Of a DNA stretch of 64,000 nt, positions 23,253 to 34,439 are shown in pieces; within the stretch, counting starts at the first letter, position 1, and each line of letters begins with the position of its first letter. The position numbers and the translations under genes are program-made. Under the pieces are notes generated by a model, which saw nothing but the letters and a program-made list of their open reading frames with translations, was not told the DNA's origin and did not search any database. Source of the DNA: Capra hircus (Eukaryota > Chordata > Mammalia > Artiodactyla > Bovidae); NCBI RefSeq assembly GCF_001704415.2, contig NC_030819.1, forward strand, positions 36,574,575-36,638,574. The letters are read 5' to 3'.

Positions 23253-23905
23253 AAAATCTGATGCAAAGACATAAAGTCCCTGATACCCAGAAATGTGGAT
23301 AAGCAGGTCTTTATAGAGTATCTGTCTTTGAATCCTGAATGAAGAGAGTTCTTAAAACTTTTTCCAGTTATTGCTTCTCTCCTAGGCAACTGTATTTGTA
23401 AATTTATGATTTCACAGATACCATGTGTCATCATTTTGTTTTCTGCATGATTTTGCTGTAAGAAAAATATCACTTTGGATGGATTTAGATGATTTTCTTT
23501 TGAAAAATTTAGAATTTTATCTTTAAATTCTACTATTATTTCTGGGATGATTTGCCAAGCTTGATTTGCTTTATTAGGGCAGTGGAACAGCATTATGCAC
23601 CATTACATTCCATTTAGCTGAAATGGAATCATCTCCCTCATTTGTATATAACATTTAAATCACCACTTACAATGGAATTGTTGGTTTGGCATATGGCCTT
23701 CTTAGCCACACTAGAATTGCAAAATAATGCTGAAAGAAAGATATACTCAATATATCCATGGTAAAAAAAATAAAATTTCATATATAGTTTTAAGTCTTTA
23801 TCTGGAATGTTATTGTTCTGTTATTCTGAGATTCCTGTCTTAACACTAATCTTTATAAATTAGAGAATAACTACTGACTTACAAGTACATCTGAATTCTA
23901 AGTGA
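23253..23905. other. Unassigned stretch
   Basis: Contains a 117-codon antisense open frame (23240-23593) without recognisable motifs. Not called a gene. Confidence 0.4.
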
Positions 23906-24172
23906 GCTGCTGCCGCCAAGTCGCTTCAGTCGTGTCCGACTCTGTGTGACCCCATAGACGGCAGCCCACCAGGCTCCCCTGTCTCTGAGATTCTCCAGGC
24001 AAGAACACTGGAGTGGATTGCCATTTCCTTCTCCATGGCATGAAAGTGAAAAGTGAAGTCACTCAGTCGTGTCTGATTCTTAGCAACCCCATGGACTGCA
24101 GCCTACCAGGCTCCTCCGTCCATGGGATTTTCCAGTCAAGAGTACTAGAGTGGGTTGCCGTTGCCTTCTCCC
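23906..24172 (-). mobile_element. Bov-A2 SINE dimer (antisense)
   Basis: gctgctgccgccaagtcgct through the gaaagtgaaaagtgaagtca linker to gggttgccgttgccttctcc. Low divergence from consensus. Confidence 0.94.
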
Positions 24173-24273
24173 ATGAGCAAGCTTATGTTTAGAATGGGGA
24201 CCTTGCTCCATAGGGAGTGTTTCAGAAGTTGTTGTTGTTCAGTCGCTAAGTTGTGTCTGACTCTTTTGTGACC

Positions 24274-25541
24274 TGCCTGGAGCCAGCATGAGGAATTCCG
24301 CCCATGGCAAAGGTCATGAGGAAGGAGGCTTTGGCATACACAAAGGTGGGATAAAGCCTCAGGAAACCCCCTGTTCCCGAGCATCTACCCCCAAAACCAG
24401 AGTCTGTTTTATGCTCTCACCTATACCTCTGACTTTATAGGGGGCTGATCCCCCCACCACCTCTCTCGGAGAAGGAGTTAACTTGCAGCTCCAGTTAATA
24501 AAAATTCCTGGGCATGACAAGAGTGTTTCAACTTACAAATTCCTCTGAAGGTTCTCTGGCCTGCCTGAGTGGGTTCGTCCGGCCACATGGGATTGTTTAT
24601 AGCCTCCCAACTATGAGAGGCATGAGATGCTTTAATACTTTCTAAATACAGACTCTTTTGAGAAGTTACAAAATTATTAATATAGTATTAGTGGGTTGAT
24701 TAGAAATTATATTGGTGAAGGGTTTTTCATCTGTTGAGCCAATATTTGCTGCTAAATCTCCATATTCCCTGCCCTTATAATGAACATAACTAGCATATAG
24801 GAAGATTAATCATGTTAAACCTTAGGCTAAGTAAATTCCTTTCTTGATTGTAACCCACTACACCCTCACCCTATAAGAATGCAACTTTATTTGGAGGGTG
24901 GTGCCTGGTTTAAGAAAAAATTACCCCTGGAAAAAATAAGTTTTCTGGTTGACTGGCCGTTATCAGAAAGGGCCATAAAATGTCAGCAGGCCTCAGCCAG
25001 AAGATGATGTAAAACCCCTAAGACCTTTGTATAATTTTATATGAAGCACTTGATTGTGACAAGGGTCAGGTTTGCTGACCCTGCGTGACTCTGTATTCAT
25101 CCCTATGTATAACAAAATGTATATAAGCAAACCTGAAAAATAAAGAAAACGGATCAGTTTCTGGAAAGACTGATTCCCTCGTGTCGTTCTTTCTTTCCCC
25201 TTCTGGCTGAATTCCCATCTGGAACGTGGGTACTCACCAAGCCTGCTAATTTTGCCTGGGCATCTAAGATCGGGTCAGGGAGGCCTCAGTGTCTCCTCTC
25301 CTTCAGGAGAATGGAAAGATACCTGTGGCCTACGTAGATGGTGCAAATTCCTTGTCTTGGAGTTTTATTGGTATTCCACGTAAACCAAGTTATTCAGCAT
25401 CTTTTTCTCCACTAATTTTCCTACTACACTATTCTTTTCTAATCTCTCTTTATATCTGTAATTAAATAAGCTTTTTCATAGGATTCCGATTCCATCTCCC
25501 CTTTGAAATTACCCTGGATCCACCGGGGCTGGAGCCCGGCA
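24274..25541 (+). mobile_element. Solo LTR of a class II (ERVK-type) endogenous retrovirus
   Basis: 1268-bp LTR with TG...CA ends in short inverted repeats (tgcctgg / cccggca). The 6-bp TSD gtgacc (24268-24273, 25542-25547) interrupts BovB; six bases is typical of ERVK-like integrases. A TATA-like gtatataag lies at 25120-25128 and an aataaa signal at 25139-25144, followed by an R-end tgtcgttctttc-type tract and an unusually long U5. There is no primer-binding site or internal sequence, so it is a recombined solo LTR. It resembles the bovine BTLTR1 type from memory. Confidence 0.88.
25120..25144 (+). promoter_or_regulatory. LTR TATA box and polyadenylation signal
   Basis: gtatataag (25120-25128) followed by aataaa (25139-25144), a compact arrangement in the R region of the solo LTR. 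Activity is unknown. Confidence 0.6.
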
Positions 25542-26074
25542 GTGACCCATGAACTGCAGCATGTTAGGCTGCCCTGTCCTTCACCATCTCCTGCAGTTTG
25601 CTCAGATTCGTGTCCATTGATTAGGTGATGCCATCCAACCATCTCATCCTGTGTCATCCCCTTCTCCTCCTACCTTCAATTTTTTCCCAGAATCCGAGTC
25701 TTTTCCAATGAATTGGCTTTTCCCTTCAGGTGGCCAAAGTACTGGAGCTTCAGCTTAAGCATCTGTCCTTCCAATGTATATTCATGGTTGATTTCCTTTA
25801 GGTTTGACTTGTTTGATCTCCTTGCTTTGACTTGTTTGATCTCTCAAGAGTCTTTTCCAGCACCACAATTTAATAGCATCAATTCTTTGGTGGTCAGCCT
25901 TCTTTATGGCCCAGTTCTCACATCCGTACTTGACTGCTGGAAAAACCATAGCTTTGACTATATAGACCCTTTGTTGGCAAAGTGATGTCTCTGCTTTTGA
26001 ATATGCTGTTTCAGTTTGTCATAGCTTTCCTTCCAAGGAGCAAGCATCTTTTAATTTCATGGCTGCATGAAGTT

Positions 26075-26751
26075 AAATTCATCCAGAAGAATGAGTCCTT
26101 TAAACTGAAATACATGTACAAAACAGATTTTATTTTAGTGACATTCACTCTGAGTAAAGAAAGACTTCACATAGCTTCTGCAGGAAGTTCTATGTACCCA
26201 AGCTTTGAAAAATCACATTTCAGCTAGGCAGGCACACTAGAATATAAGTATTTTGAGAAAGGCAATTTCTTGTCACTACTCTCCTTTGCCCATCTTCTGT
26301 AGTACTTAGTAGGTAAAGCATGGTAACAACATTCAGCTCAGAAGTGCTTATCTCATAAAAATTGCATCAACTTCTATCAAAGCTCCTTCCTCTCACCTAG
26401 CCAAATCTACTATATTTTCCATTCAGTAGAAAAAATTTAACTCTCACACTTTAAGTCAACATGTACGAAACCCACTACATCCAGTATTTTCTACCATTAA
26501 TTTCCTTTTTGCTAAACTCCAAAGGTCTCATTTTGGAAGGGTGTTGACATTTCACTGCTCTCCAGCTGATGGTACTGTCAATGGATATGCTGTAATTAAA
26601 GTCATCAAATTAGGGTGACCCCTGATTGGAATTCTCAGAAAAACCAACCACTTGTATATTTTCCCAATTTATGATCACTCTCCTGTCCTCTTCACAGCAC
26701 ATTTACTTTTGAGCACAGAAGTGTCATCTGTGGACTTTTACCATCGCCTGA
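26075..26751. other. Unassigned stretch
   Basis: No repeat or gene recognised. Confidence 0.45.
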
Positions 26752-26972
26752 GGGCTTTGAAGGTTGCTCAGTGGGTAAAGAATCTGCCTGCAAAGCAGGA
26801 GACATGCAAGACACATGTTCAATCCTTGGGTTTGGAAAATCCCCTGGAGGAGGAAATGGCAACCCCCTCCAGTATTTTGCTTGGAGAATCCCATGGAGAG
26901 AGGAGCCTGGTGGGCTATTTTCCATAGTGTTATAAGAGTCGAAAATGACTGAAGTGACTGAGCATGCACACA
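26752..26972 (+). mobile_element. Bov-tA SINE
   Basis: Head diverged (gctttgaaggttgctcagtg), body caggagacatgcaagacaca, BovA tail ggagaatcccatggagagag, ending gaagtgactgagcatgcaca. Confidence 0.9.
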
Positions 26973-27129
26973 CCAACATCTGAATTCTTGTCTGATCTTG
27001 TGTGATCATTTGAGTTCCCTGGAGCATGAGCTTCTCAGACTTCCTGTCACTTGCCTCTGGGCCCTGCACTTGTGACGGCCTGAATGATTTGCAGGTAATG
27101 GAGAGCATCCTGCATTTTAATGGTGCTGC

Positions 27130-27460
27130 GCCTTTGCACATACTGTTCTCTCCTTTTGTGATGACCTCTGCCTCTCCTTCACCTTATTTCCCTGATTTAC
27201 TTCCACTCATCCATCAAATCACATTTTAGATACAAGCTCTTTAAAGCCCACCAGTCAGTGTTTAGTACTGACACAGCTCACTGTTCAGAGCCCATCAACA
27301 GTTATATGATCCTGGATATAAACCATCGCTTTCTTCTCTTTCCTCTAGAAGGTGAACTTCTTGAGGATCAAAATTGGGTCTTTTGTACCTATATTTCCAG
27401 ATGCTGGCACTTAGGGTTAGCCCATAGTGGGTTCTCAATATATATCCTAAATTAAGCAAT
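27130..27460 (+). mobile_element. L2 LINE 3' end (ancient)
   Basis: Matches the L2 3' pattern: cctttgcacatactgttctc, cttccactcatccatcaaat, aggtgaacttcttgaggatc, ggcacttagggttagcccat, gttctcaatata. Highly diverged, part of the old mammalian background. Confidence 0.68.
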
Positions 27461-27799
27461 GACAGGGTGAATAAAAGAATGCAAAAGAGAAAAAAGAAAG
27501 AAGGAATTAATGAATAGAACTGCTGGTGATTGTGTCAGCAAAAAACGGATTGGGGTTTTGGCTAATTAGCAAATATCTATCAAATTTTAAGAGAACAAAA
27601 GTAGATAAAGTAGGTAGAGGTCTGTACGTGCTGGGAAATATTGGGAAAGATGATTAAAAAGACGATTTATACTTATTATTTATGTTTCTTTGGGCATAAT
27701 TTTTCTAAGTTTATGGAAGTATGACTTCACTTGTAGAGTCGTTGAATTCTTACTAAATTTTAATTTAAATAGTGGCATTATAGCATATGCATGTTTAAT
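27461..27799. other. Unassigned stretch
   Basis: No repeat or gene recognised. Confidence 0.45.
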
Positions 27800-27935
27800 T
27801 ATATCCGTCTTGCAGATGGAGAAATTTGATGTCTTGGTCAATTAAGGGTCTTGCTTAAGGTCAGCAAGTCATAGTGGTGGAGTCAAACTCAAACCCAAGT
27901 CTTCTGGTCCTAAATAGCAGACCAGGTGGCCTCTT
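27800..27935 (-). mobile_element. MIR SINE (ancient, antisense)
   Basis: tcttgcagatggagaaattt, cttgcttaaggtcagcaagt, gtggagtcaaactcaaaccc, aagtcttctggtcc follow the antisense MIR consensus. Confidence 0.72.
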
Positions 27936-28092
27936 TTGTAAGAAAACAAAACAAATGGTGTTTAGGTCAAAACTTGTTGTAATGAAGATATTTGTAAAAT
28001 GATGTATAACAAAAAGGCTTCTCTAAAGAGCCTGAGTGCTGCTGTCTTCATGCCTGAGTGCAAATCTGGGAGTAGCCACTTACTGGCTACAT

Positions 28093-28303
28093 GATGTGCT
28101 CAGTCGTGTCTGACTCTTTGTGACACTTTGGACTACAGCCCGCCAGGCTCCTCTGTCCATGGGACTTTTCAGGCAAGAATACTGTAGTAGGTTTGCCATT
28201 TCCTCCTCCCAGGGATCTTCCTGACCCAGGTTTAAAACCCACATCTCATGCATTCTCCTGCACTGTAGGTGAATTCTTTACTGCTGAGCCATCTGGGAAG
28301 CCC
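28093..28303 (-). mobile_element. Bov-tA SINE (antisense) with TSD
   Basis: 12-bp TSD with one mismatch: tactggctacat at 28081-28092 and tactagctacat at 28304-28315. Inserted in MIR. Confidence 0.93.
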
Positions 28304-28441
28304 TACTAGCTACATATCTTCAAAGAATCAGTTGGCTTCTCCTAGCATGCCTTCTCCTTGTTAAATTACAGATGTTAGTACTTGTCATGAGCAGTCTTAT
28401 TGTGAGGGTTAGAAACGTGTATCAAGTTTCCAGCACGTAGT

Positions 28442-28670
28442 GCATGTGTGTGTGCTCAGTCATTTCAGCAGAGTACTACTCTTTGTGACCCTATGGGCTG
28501 TCATCCCCTAGACTCCTCCATCCATGAGATTCTCAAGGAAAGAATACTGGAGTGGATTGCCATGCCCTCCTCCAGGGGATTTTCCCGACCTAGGGATTGA
28601 TCCCAAGTCTCTTGTGTCTCCTGCATTGGCAGGTGTGTTCTTTACCACTAGTGCTCCTTGGGAAGCCTCT
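28442..28670 (-). mobile_element. Bov-tA SINE (antisense) with TSD
   Basis: 10-bp TSD with one mismatch: agcacgtagt at 28432-28441 and agcacatagt at 28671-28680. Second insertion into the same MIR. Confidence 0.93.
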
Positions 28671-28700
28671 AGCACATAGTAGGCACTCCAGAAAAAGTTC

Positions 28701-30340
28701 TTATGATAGTGTCTTTAAAAACTAATTGTATAGCTTTGCAACGCATGAGGATAGAAACACAAAGGTGCAAATTCCTTGATAATGAATACTGTGTAAAATT
28801 GTACAGACATGTTCATGTCAACTAAGAATATCACTTCATCCTGTTGCATTTTTTTTGCCCTCCTTCTTGGCCAAAGTACATTTCGTGATTGGAGCTCACT
28901 AGACTGCAGAAACAGAAAAAAAAATTTTTTTCTTCTTCAAATATGTGTTAGTGACACTACAAAGGAAACTTCACAAATACATTTATTACTGTGCATTTCC
29001 AGGTAATGTAAGCAAAGGGATAATTATTTGACATCCTCTGAATGCGCTAAAGCAGATGAAAACACATTGCAATTTGCACAGCTATTGGAAAGATCTTCAA
29101 CACGAAACTGTGTGATCCTTCATGCTGGCAACCCCCTACGGCGGATACAAAACACAGTTATGTTTGAAAAACTGGCAAGTTCAGGACAGCAAATTCCTGC
29201 ATACTTGAGACTGCCTGGCTGATTTCTTCCTTTTGACTCAAACCCAAGTCAGGCCAAGCTCCTCCATGGCAGAACAACAATGCGGCAACCAGGAATGAAT
29301 TTTTCCCCACCCTTCATCCCCCAATCCCTCCCTTCAGACAAATCATCCTGCCCAGATTTCAAAGAAATCCCAGAGAGGCATTCTTGCCGTTGTATCTCCA
29401 GGACTCCAGCCAGCACAAATCAAGAAAATGGTTTCCAGGTGCAGACAGTTCCCCCTACCTCCCCCCTCACTTTAAAATCTGGTGATTGCTCTGAGCTTTA
29501 AGCTGGAGATGGACGGTAGGGGGAACAGGAGGGTAACCTTAGGATTCAAAAACCCACAGAAAATTATTTTGCCTTTTTCATTTTAGTGGAGTAATGTCCA
29601 TTCTCCAAGCCATGACACACATCCCAGTATGATTAATTCTCTCTTTTGATAAGCGTCAGACCTCAAATAACTAGGCTACATTATCTGAACGACAGAAGGA
29701 GCCCTACAGAGTGAGGCTTTTACAAAGGTAGTTCTAATCCAATGCTATTACTATCTTCCAGTCACTAGCTCCATTTTCACACAAAGCTGTAATTGGTGGG
29801 AAATTGCCTACTTCACACAATAGTCCTGGATTTTCTAAATTCAGGTAATAGCAGATAATTATTGATAAACAAAACACTGAAGGGAAATGTCATTGGGAAA
29901 CCTTCCTAGACATAATAACGTTCATCGTAGAGTAAGAACAATTGGGAATGACAGTGCTTAGGGTGAGCACTGTCGGCCCTGTTGTTCTTTTTTTGCTTAA
30001 CTATAGTCATTTCTCCTCTGTCCCAGTGTCAGGATATTCATCATTCTGAATACCTGGAACTTTGTCATATGATTTTCTTTATTCATATGTAGAATAATCA
30101 TTTACATTGTGCAATGTACAAATCTTTAGCTTTTATTCTGTAACTATAATCCAGTCTTCTGTATTTTTTCTTTAGTGTTGAAGCATTTTAAAGCAAATAA
30201 TTTTGTTTACCATACATTACTGTGTAAGTATTATTCACTGTTAAGTAGTGAGATTTAGGACTTACTGAGAAAGAAAGAAAGTATACCCCTATATCTCTCA
30301 ATTTGTGACACACACAAAGGACATATTTCATTATCAAATT
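28701..30340. other. Repeat-free 1.6-kb block
   Basis: No recognisable mobile element. It holds scattered CpG (for example cccctacggcggatac near 29130) and several pyrimidine-rich tracts, with no splice-consistent coding frame that I can support. Candidate conserved non-coding DNA. Confidence 0.45.
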
Positions 30341-30348
30341 CAAGACTT

Positions 30349-30462
30349 TTTTTTGGCCATTCTTCTCTGCATGCAGGATCTTAGTTCCCTGACCAGGGAT
30401 TGAACTCGAGCCCCATGAAGAAGAAGTGTAAATTCTTAACCACTAGACTGCCTGGGAAGTCC
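30349..30462 (-). mobile_element. CHR-type tRNA-Glu SINE (antisense) with TSD
   Basis: gcaggatcttagttccctga, accagggattgaactcgagc, ccactagactgcctgggaag is the antisense cetartiodactyl CHR-type SINE, distinct from Bov-tA. An 8-bp direct repeat caagactt flanks it at 30341-30348 and 30463-30470. Confidence 0.8.
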
Positions 30463-30470
30463 CAAGACTT

Positions 30471-30809
30471 CTTTTTGTTGTTGTTTTTTCTTTTTTTCAC
30501 CCTATCAACTCCTCAAAATCAGAGAGGTTATAATTTTCTTCATTTCTTAGAATATGACCATTTTATACAGTTATTTTTTCTCTCCTGAAATTCCTAGTTT
30601 TATTTTTATGTTATTTTTTCTCTAGATTAATTTGTTCCTATGTTATTGCTTCACTATACATGCTTTCTTACATATTAATAAAATTTTCAGTTCCCAATCA
30701 AATAATTTGTTGAGTTTTTATCCACTAAGATCTTTTTAATGTACCCTTGTATTAGATTTCTATGTTATGGAACATATTTGTCTTGGAGCCTTCTGAATTT
30801 CTATTTTAC
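30471..30809. other. Unassigned stretch
   Basis: T-rich unique DNA with no recognised element. Confidence 0.4.
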
Positions 30810-31255
30810 TTTGGCCTTAGTGTCAGAGCTGCTAGTGCTTGCCAATATTCCACTTCTCCTCTTTGACACATAGTTATTACATTTCCAGGCTCTTTATAGT
30901 TAGAAGGACAACATAACAGATCTGTGACTAGTAGAACAGGGACAACAGTGATGTGCACATTTTGGGAAGTGGTGCATAAACATCTTCTATAGCCCTCTCT
31001 GTTCATCAACTGAATAGAAAAGACTAGAAGACTCTGAAGACCTGGGGGAGTAGGAAGCCCCCAGATGGAGAATCCTGGGTGCCTAAGTGAAAAAGGCAGA
31101 TGTCCCACAAAGTGGACATACATACCACACACTAGCTCAAACTAGATTATGGTAAGAACAGGGAACAAGTGTATATTGTGCTGAGCCACTGGGATTTGGG
31201 AACTGTTCATCAGAGCATTTAATCCACCCCAACTAATGCAGAAATTGGTACCTTG
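30810..31255 (+). repeat. Probable MaLR (MLT1-like) LTR
   Basis: The 3' part tattgtgctgagccactggg, atttgggaactgttcatcag and aactaatgcagaaattggta fits MaLR LTR ends. The 5' boundary is a guess. Confidence 0.5.
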
Positions 31256-31259
31256 AAGT

Positions 31260-31858
31260 AGGCTACTGTAGAAATGCAAAACCTAAAATACGTGGTTTAG
31301 TGGTTGGTGGAACCCTATGGAAACCAGTTATACTGGAACACTTATTCTGAACTTTTATTTATGACCACTTTAGAGGACACCATATACCAACTGAGGCTAA
31401 AACTCTCAAAAAGTGCTTGAGAAGAGTGAGAGTGAACATTGGTGTTGGCTGTTATTGACTAAGGTATTACAAGAATGACATGAGTTTAGATAAGAATTGG
31501 CTGGTTTGCAAGCAGAGATGAAAGGAAACAGAACCCAGAAATTGAATGTCATGAGGGAATGGAAAACCAGCTGTTTTCTGGAATACAAGCTGCAGGACAT
31601 GAGATTGAAGGAGTCTTTGATCCACCGTCATTCATTAGGATTCCGGTTTTGCCTTCCCACTCAACCATGATGGCTCTAGGGCAGCCAAGAAATCAAGCTT
31701 GAAATTTATGTCTAGAAATAAACTTTGGGGTTTATTGCATGGTTACTGGTGTCTGAACATGACTGGCAACAAATAGGTCAATGGTTTACATATTTTTGAG
31801 AGACTTTTATTGCCAAAGAAACTGTAAGCCTCATGGGAAAAGGTATTAACCTCCAGAG
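31260..31858. other. Unassigned stretch
   Basis: No repeat or gene recognised. Confidence 0.4.
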
Positions 31859-31859
31859 A

Positions 31860-32066
31860 CAATGGTTCTCAAATAGGAACAATTTTGCCTCCCAGGGACA
31901 TTTGGAAGACATTTTTGATTGTCACAAGTGGGAAAATGCTGCTGGCATCTAGTGGGTACAAGCCAAGAGTGCTGCTAAATGTTCTCTAGAATGTACAGAA
32001 TAGCTCACCACAACAAAGAATCATACAACCCACAATGTCAACAATTCCCAGATTGAGAGACCCTGT
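31860..32066 (+). mobile_element. MER5A-type hAT-Charlie MITE
   Basis: Near full-length: caatggttctcaaatagg start, gacatttttgattgtcacaa, ggcatctagtgggtacaagc, caacaaagaatcatacaacc, and end gattgagagaccctg, which mirrors the start as a terminal inverted repeat. Confidence 0.85.
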
Positions 32067-32119
32067 TCTACAACAACCCTCAGGTCTCTAAACTTATATA
32101 AAGAGAAAGTGAGTTACCA

Positions 32120-32336
32120 AGGCTGCTACTGCTACTGCTAAGTCACTTCAGTCGTGTCTGACTCTGTGCGACCCCATAGACGGCAGCCCACCAGGCTCCG
32201 CCGTCCCTGGGATTCTCCAGGCAAGAACACTGGAGTGGGTTGCCATTTCCTTCTCCAATGCATGAAAGTGAAAAGTGAAAGTGAAGTTGCTCAGTAGTAT
32301 CCGACCCTCAGCGCCCCCATGGACTGTAGCCCATGA
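32120..32336 (-). mobile_element. Bov-A2 SINE (antisense), 5'-truncated
   Basis: One full antisense monomer (actgctaagtcacttcagtc to ccatttccttctccaatgca), the linker, and part of the second monomer ending near gactgtagcccatgagg. Confidence 0.9.
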
Positions 32337-32769
32337 GGGCCCTACAAAGGACATAGACCCAACACTCACTCCATAGGGGATCATGGAGGACAGCTGACAA
32401 AGCAAAACCTCCTGGAGGACAGAACGGGAGCCCACAAGAACTGTATGACTCTAGGTGTGACAACAGCTGGGTATATATGGCACCTATTGATTACAAAACT
32501 TGGCAGGTCTCAGGCAGAATGTCCACCATATTTGAGACTGTCTTGTTGGTTTTCTTTCCACTCATACTTGATTGATTTGATTGGTATAGAACTAGCAATT
32601 CAAGATAATTTTCAATACCCTGACCTGAACATGTTGTTTCACTGACTTCTGACACTCAATATTGCTAATTAAATTCTGAAGCCCATCTGATTCTTCTATT
32701 TTTGCAGGTAACCTAATTTTCCTCAGTTTTAAGGGTCTCAGTCTGATATTTTACAAAGATAATGTTGGA
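32337..32769. other. Unassigned stretch
   Basis: No recognised element. Confidence 0.4.
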
Positions 32770-33560
32770 TTTAAAAAATAATAGAATTATAGTTAATGTA
32801 CAATATTTTATGTTATTGGTGTATAATACAATGATTCACAATTTTTAAAGTTTATACTCCATTTAGAGGTATTATAAAATATTGGCTATATTTCCCAGGT
32901 TGTGTAATATTTCTTTGTAGCTTTTTAAATATAGAATAATTTGTACCTCTTAATCCCAATCCTTGTGTTCCCCCTCCATCTTCCCTTTTCCCACTGGTAA
33001 TCCCTAGTTTGTTCTCTGGATCTATGAATTTGCTTCTTTTTTCTTATATTTACTAGTCTGTTTTGTATTTTATATCCCATATACGAGTGATATCATATAG
33101 TATTTGGCTTTCTCTGCCTTACTTATTTCACTTAGAATAATATCCTCCAAGTCTACCTATGTTGCTGCAAATGGCACTTTATTCTTTTTTCTGGAGGAGA
33201 CCATATCTTCTCTTTCGATTCTTCTGTTGATGGACACTTAGGTTGCTTCTGTATCTTGACTATTGTAAACAATGCTGCTACGAGCATTGGGCTGAATGCA
33301 TCTCTCAAATTAGTGTGTTTTTCTTTTCAGGTATATACCCAGGAATAGAATTTCTGGTCACATGGTAGTTCTATTTTTCGTTTTTGGGAAACCTCCATGC
33401 TGTTCTATGGCTGCACCAATTTCCATGTCCTCCAGCAGTTATATGAGGGTTTTCTTTTCTCCACCTCCTCGCCAATATTTGTTATTTGTGTTCTTTTTGA
33501 TGATAGTCATTCTGAGAGGTATAAGGGGATAAATCTTTTCTTCTCCTTCTTTTCTGAATC
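32770..33560 (-). mobile_element. Old L1 3' end with ORF2 C-terminus (antisense)
   Basis: Antisense 3' UTR (ttatagttaatgtacaatat, tccctagtttgttctctgga) followed by the end of ORF2 (gatggacacttaggttgctt, gctgcaccaatttccatg-type phrases). Frames are destroyed. Several times more diverged than the 35.7-37.3 kb L1. Confidence 0.82.
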
Positions 33561-33919
33561 CTTGGTATCAGCTGATATCAGCCACTAAGGACACACATGC
33601 TCCATCAAGGATTAAACTAAATATATACTTTTTTTTTTTTTACAGAATGCATTTTGTTTCTGTTCCTGCCAAAGAAATGTATTCTTTACTAGCTACTAAG
33701 ATAATACTTTTTTGTCACTTCATTATGTTAATGTATAGTATATTAAAAAAATCGTTTTCATCTTGTGCAGTACGCAAAGGGTTTTGGAGGCCACACTGCT
33801 TTCATCATAATGCCATGAACTTGTTTAGATCTAACTCTTCTTGTCCATTTCTCAATGTTTGCCACTAATATCTTCTCTCTAAATATATTCACATCATAAA
33901 CTTGACTCTCAGAACTTCA
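33561..33919. other. Unassigned stretch
   Basis: Includes a T12 run near 33629-33641. Nothing else recognised. Confidence 0.4.
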
Positions 33920-34095
33920 CATCTGTCATTTTCTCAGTCTGGACTACCCTACTCATCTTATCTTTCCACTTGGAAAAGTCCAACCCCCTTTAAAGGTCAT
34001 TTGAAATCTCATCTTTTCCATTAGGTTTCCCCCTCGACACCTCACCCTGAAGTGATACTTCATTCTTTATTCCAGTTTATTTCCTTCATGCTGAT
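33920..34095 (+). mobile_element. L2 LINE fragment (ancient)
   Basis: ggtcatttgaaatctcatct, ttttccattaggtttccccc and acacctcaccctgaagtg fit the L2 3' region. Confidence 0.5.
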
Positions 34096-34199
34096 TGTCT
34101 AATTTATTTGATGCTACTTTATATTTCTGACCTGTTACATTTTCAAATGAATGAATTACACCATAAATTACCCTTGACATTACAAGATATATTTTATTC

Positions 34200-34405
34200 A
34201 GCTTAATCTCTTCCTGGCTATGTGTCCCTCTTGCATTCCTTAGCCTCTCTCAGTTTCAATTTCTTTATTATATATTGAGAAATACCTATTTACTTATTCC
34301 ATAGAATGGAGATGACCAAACCTACTTTAGAGGGTTGTTGTGAAGGTTAAATGAGATCATTTGTGTACAATGCCTAATTCAGTAACTAACTCATAGCAGG
34401 CACCA
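34200..34405 (+). mobile_element. MIR SINE (ancient)
   Basis: agcctctctcagtttcaatt, gagggttgttgtgaaggtta, aatgagatcatttgtgtaca, actcatagcaggcaccaagc follow MIR order. Confidence 0.75.
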
Positions 34406-34439
34406 AGCTAAACTGACAAGTGTTAATTCCTTGCACTCT

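Larger units (their letters stand above)
24228..26068 (-). mobile_element. BovB LINE (antisense), split by a solo LTR
   Basis: The 3' tail (gttgttgttcagtcgctaag to gtgacc, 24228-24273) and the rest (gtgacccatgaactgcagca at 25542 to catggctgca at 26067) are two parts of one copy separated by the LTR at 24274-25541. Only the last 600 bp or so of BovB is present. An 18-bp unit is duplicated at 25803-25820 and 25826-25843. The hexamer gaagtt at 24225-24230 and 26069-26074 may be the remnant TSD, but it is weak. Confidence 0.88.
28035..28700 (+). mobile_element. MIR SINE split by two Bov-tA insertions
   Basis: Three pieces in order form one MIR: 28035-28092 (gagtagccacttactggcta), 28304-28441 (ttgtgagggttagaaacgtg, agcacgtagt) and 28671-28700 (agcacatagtaggcactcc). 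The gaps are the Bov-tA copies at 28093-28303 and 28442-28670. Collapsing their TSDs restores a MIR of normal order. Confidence 0.72.

Noticed and set aside
23240..23593. 117-codon antisense open frame next to an L1 3' end
   Set aside because: No recognisable domain; overlaps the L1 A-rich tail at its end. Most likely chance.
24274..25541. Full provirus with two LTRs
   Set aside because: No primer-binding site, no gag/pol/env and only one LTR between matching 6-bp duplications.
26692..27141. 149-codon antisense open frame
   Set aside because: Its middle is the reverse strand of a Bov-tA SINE, with no independent coding evidence.
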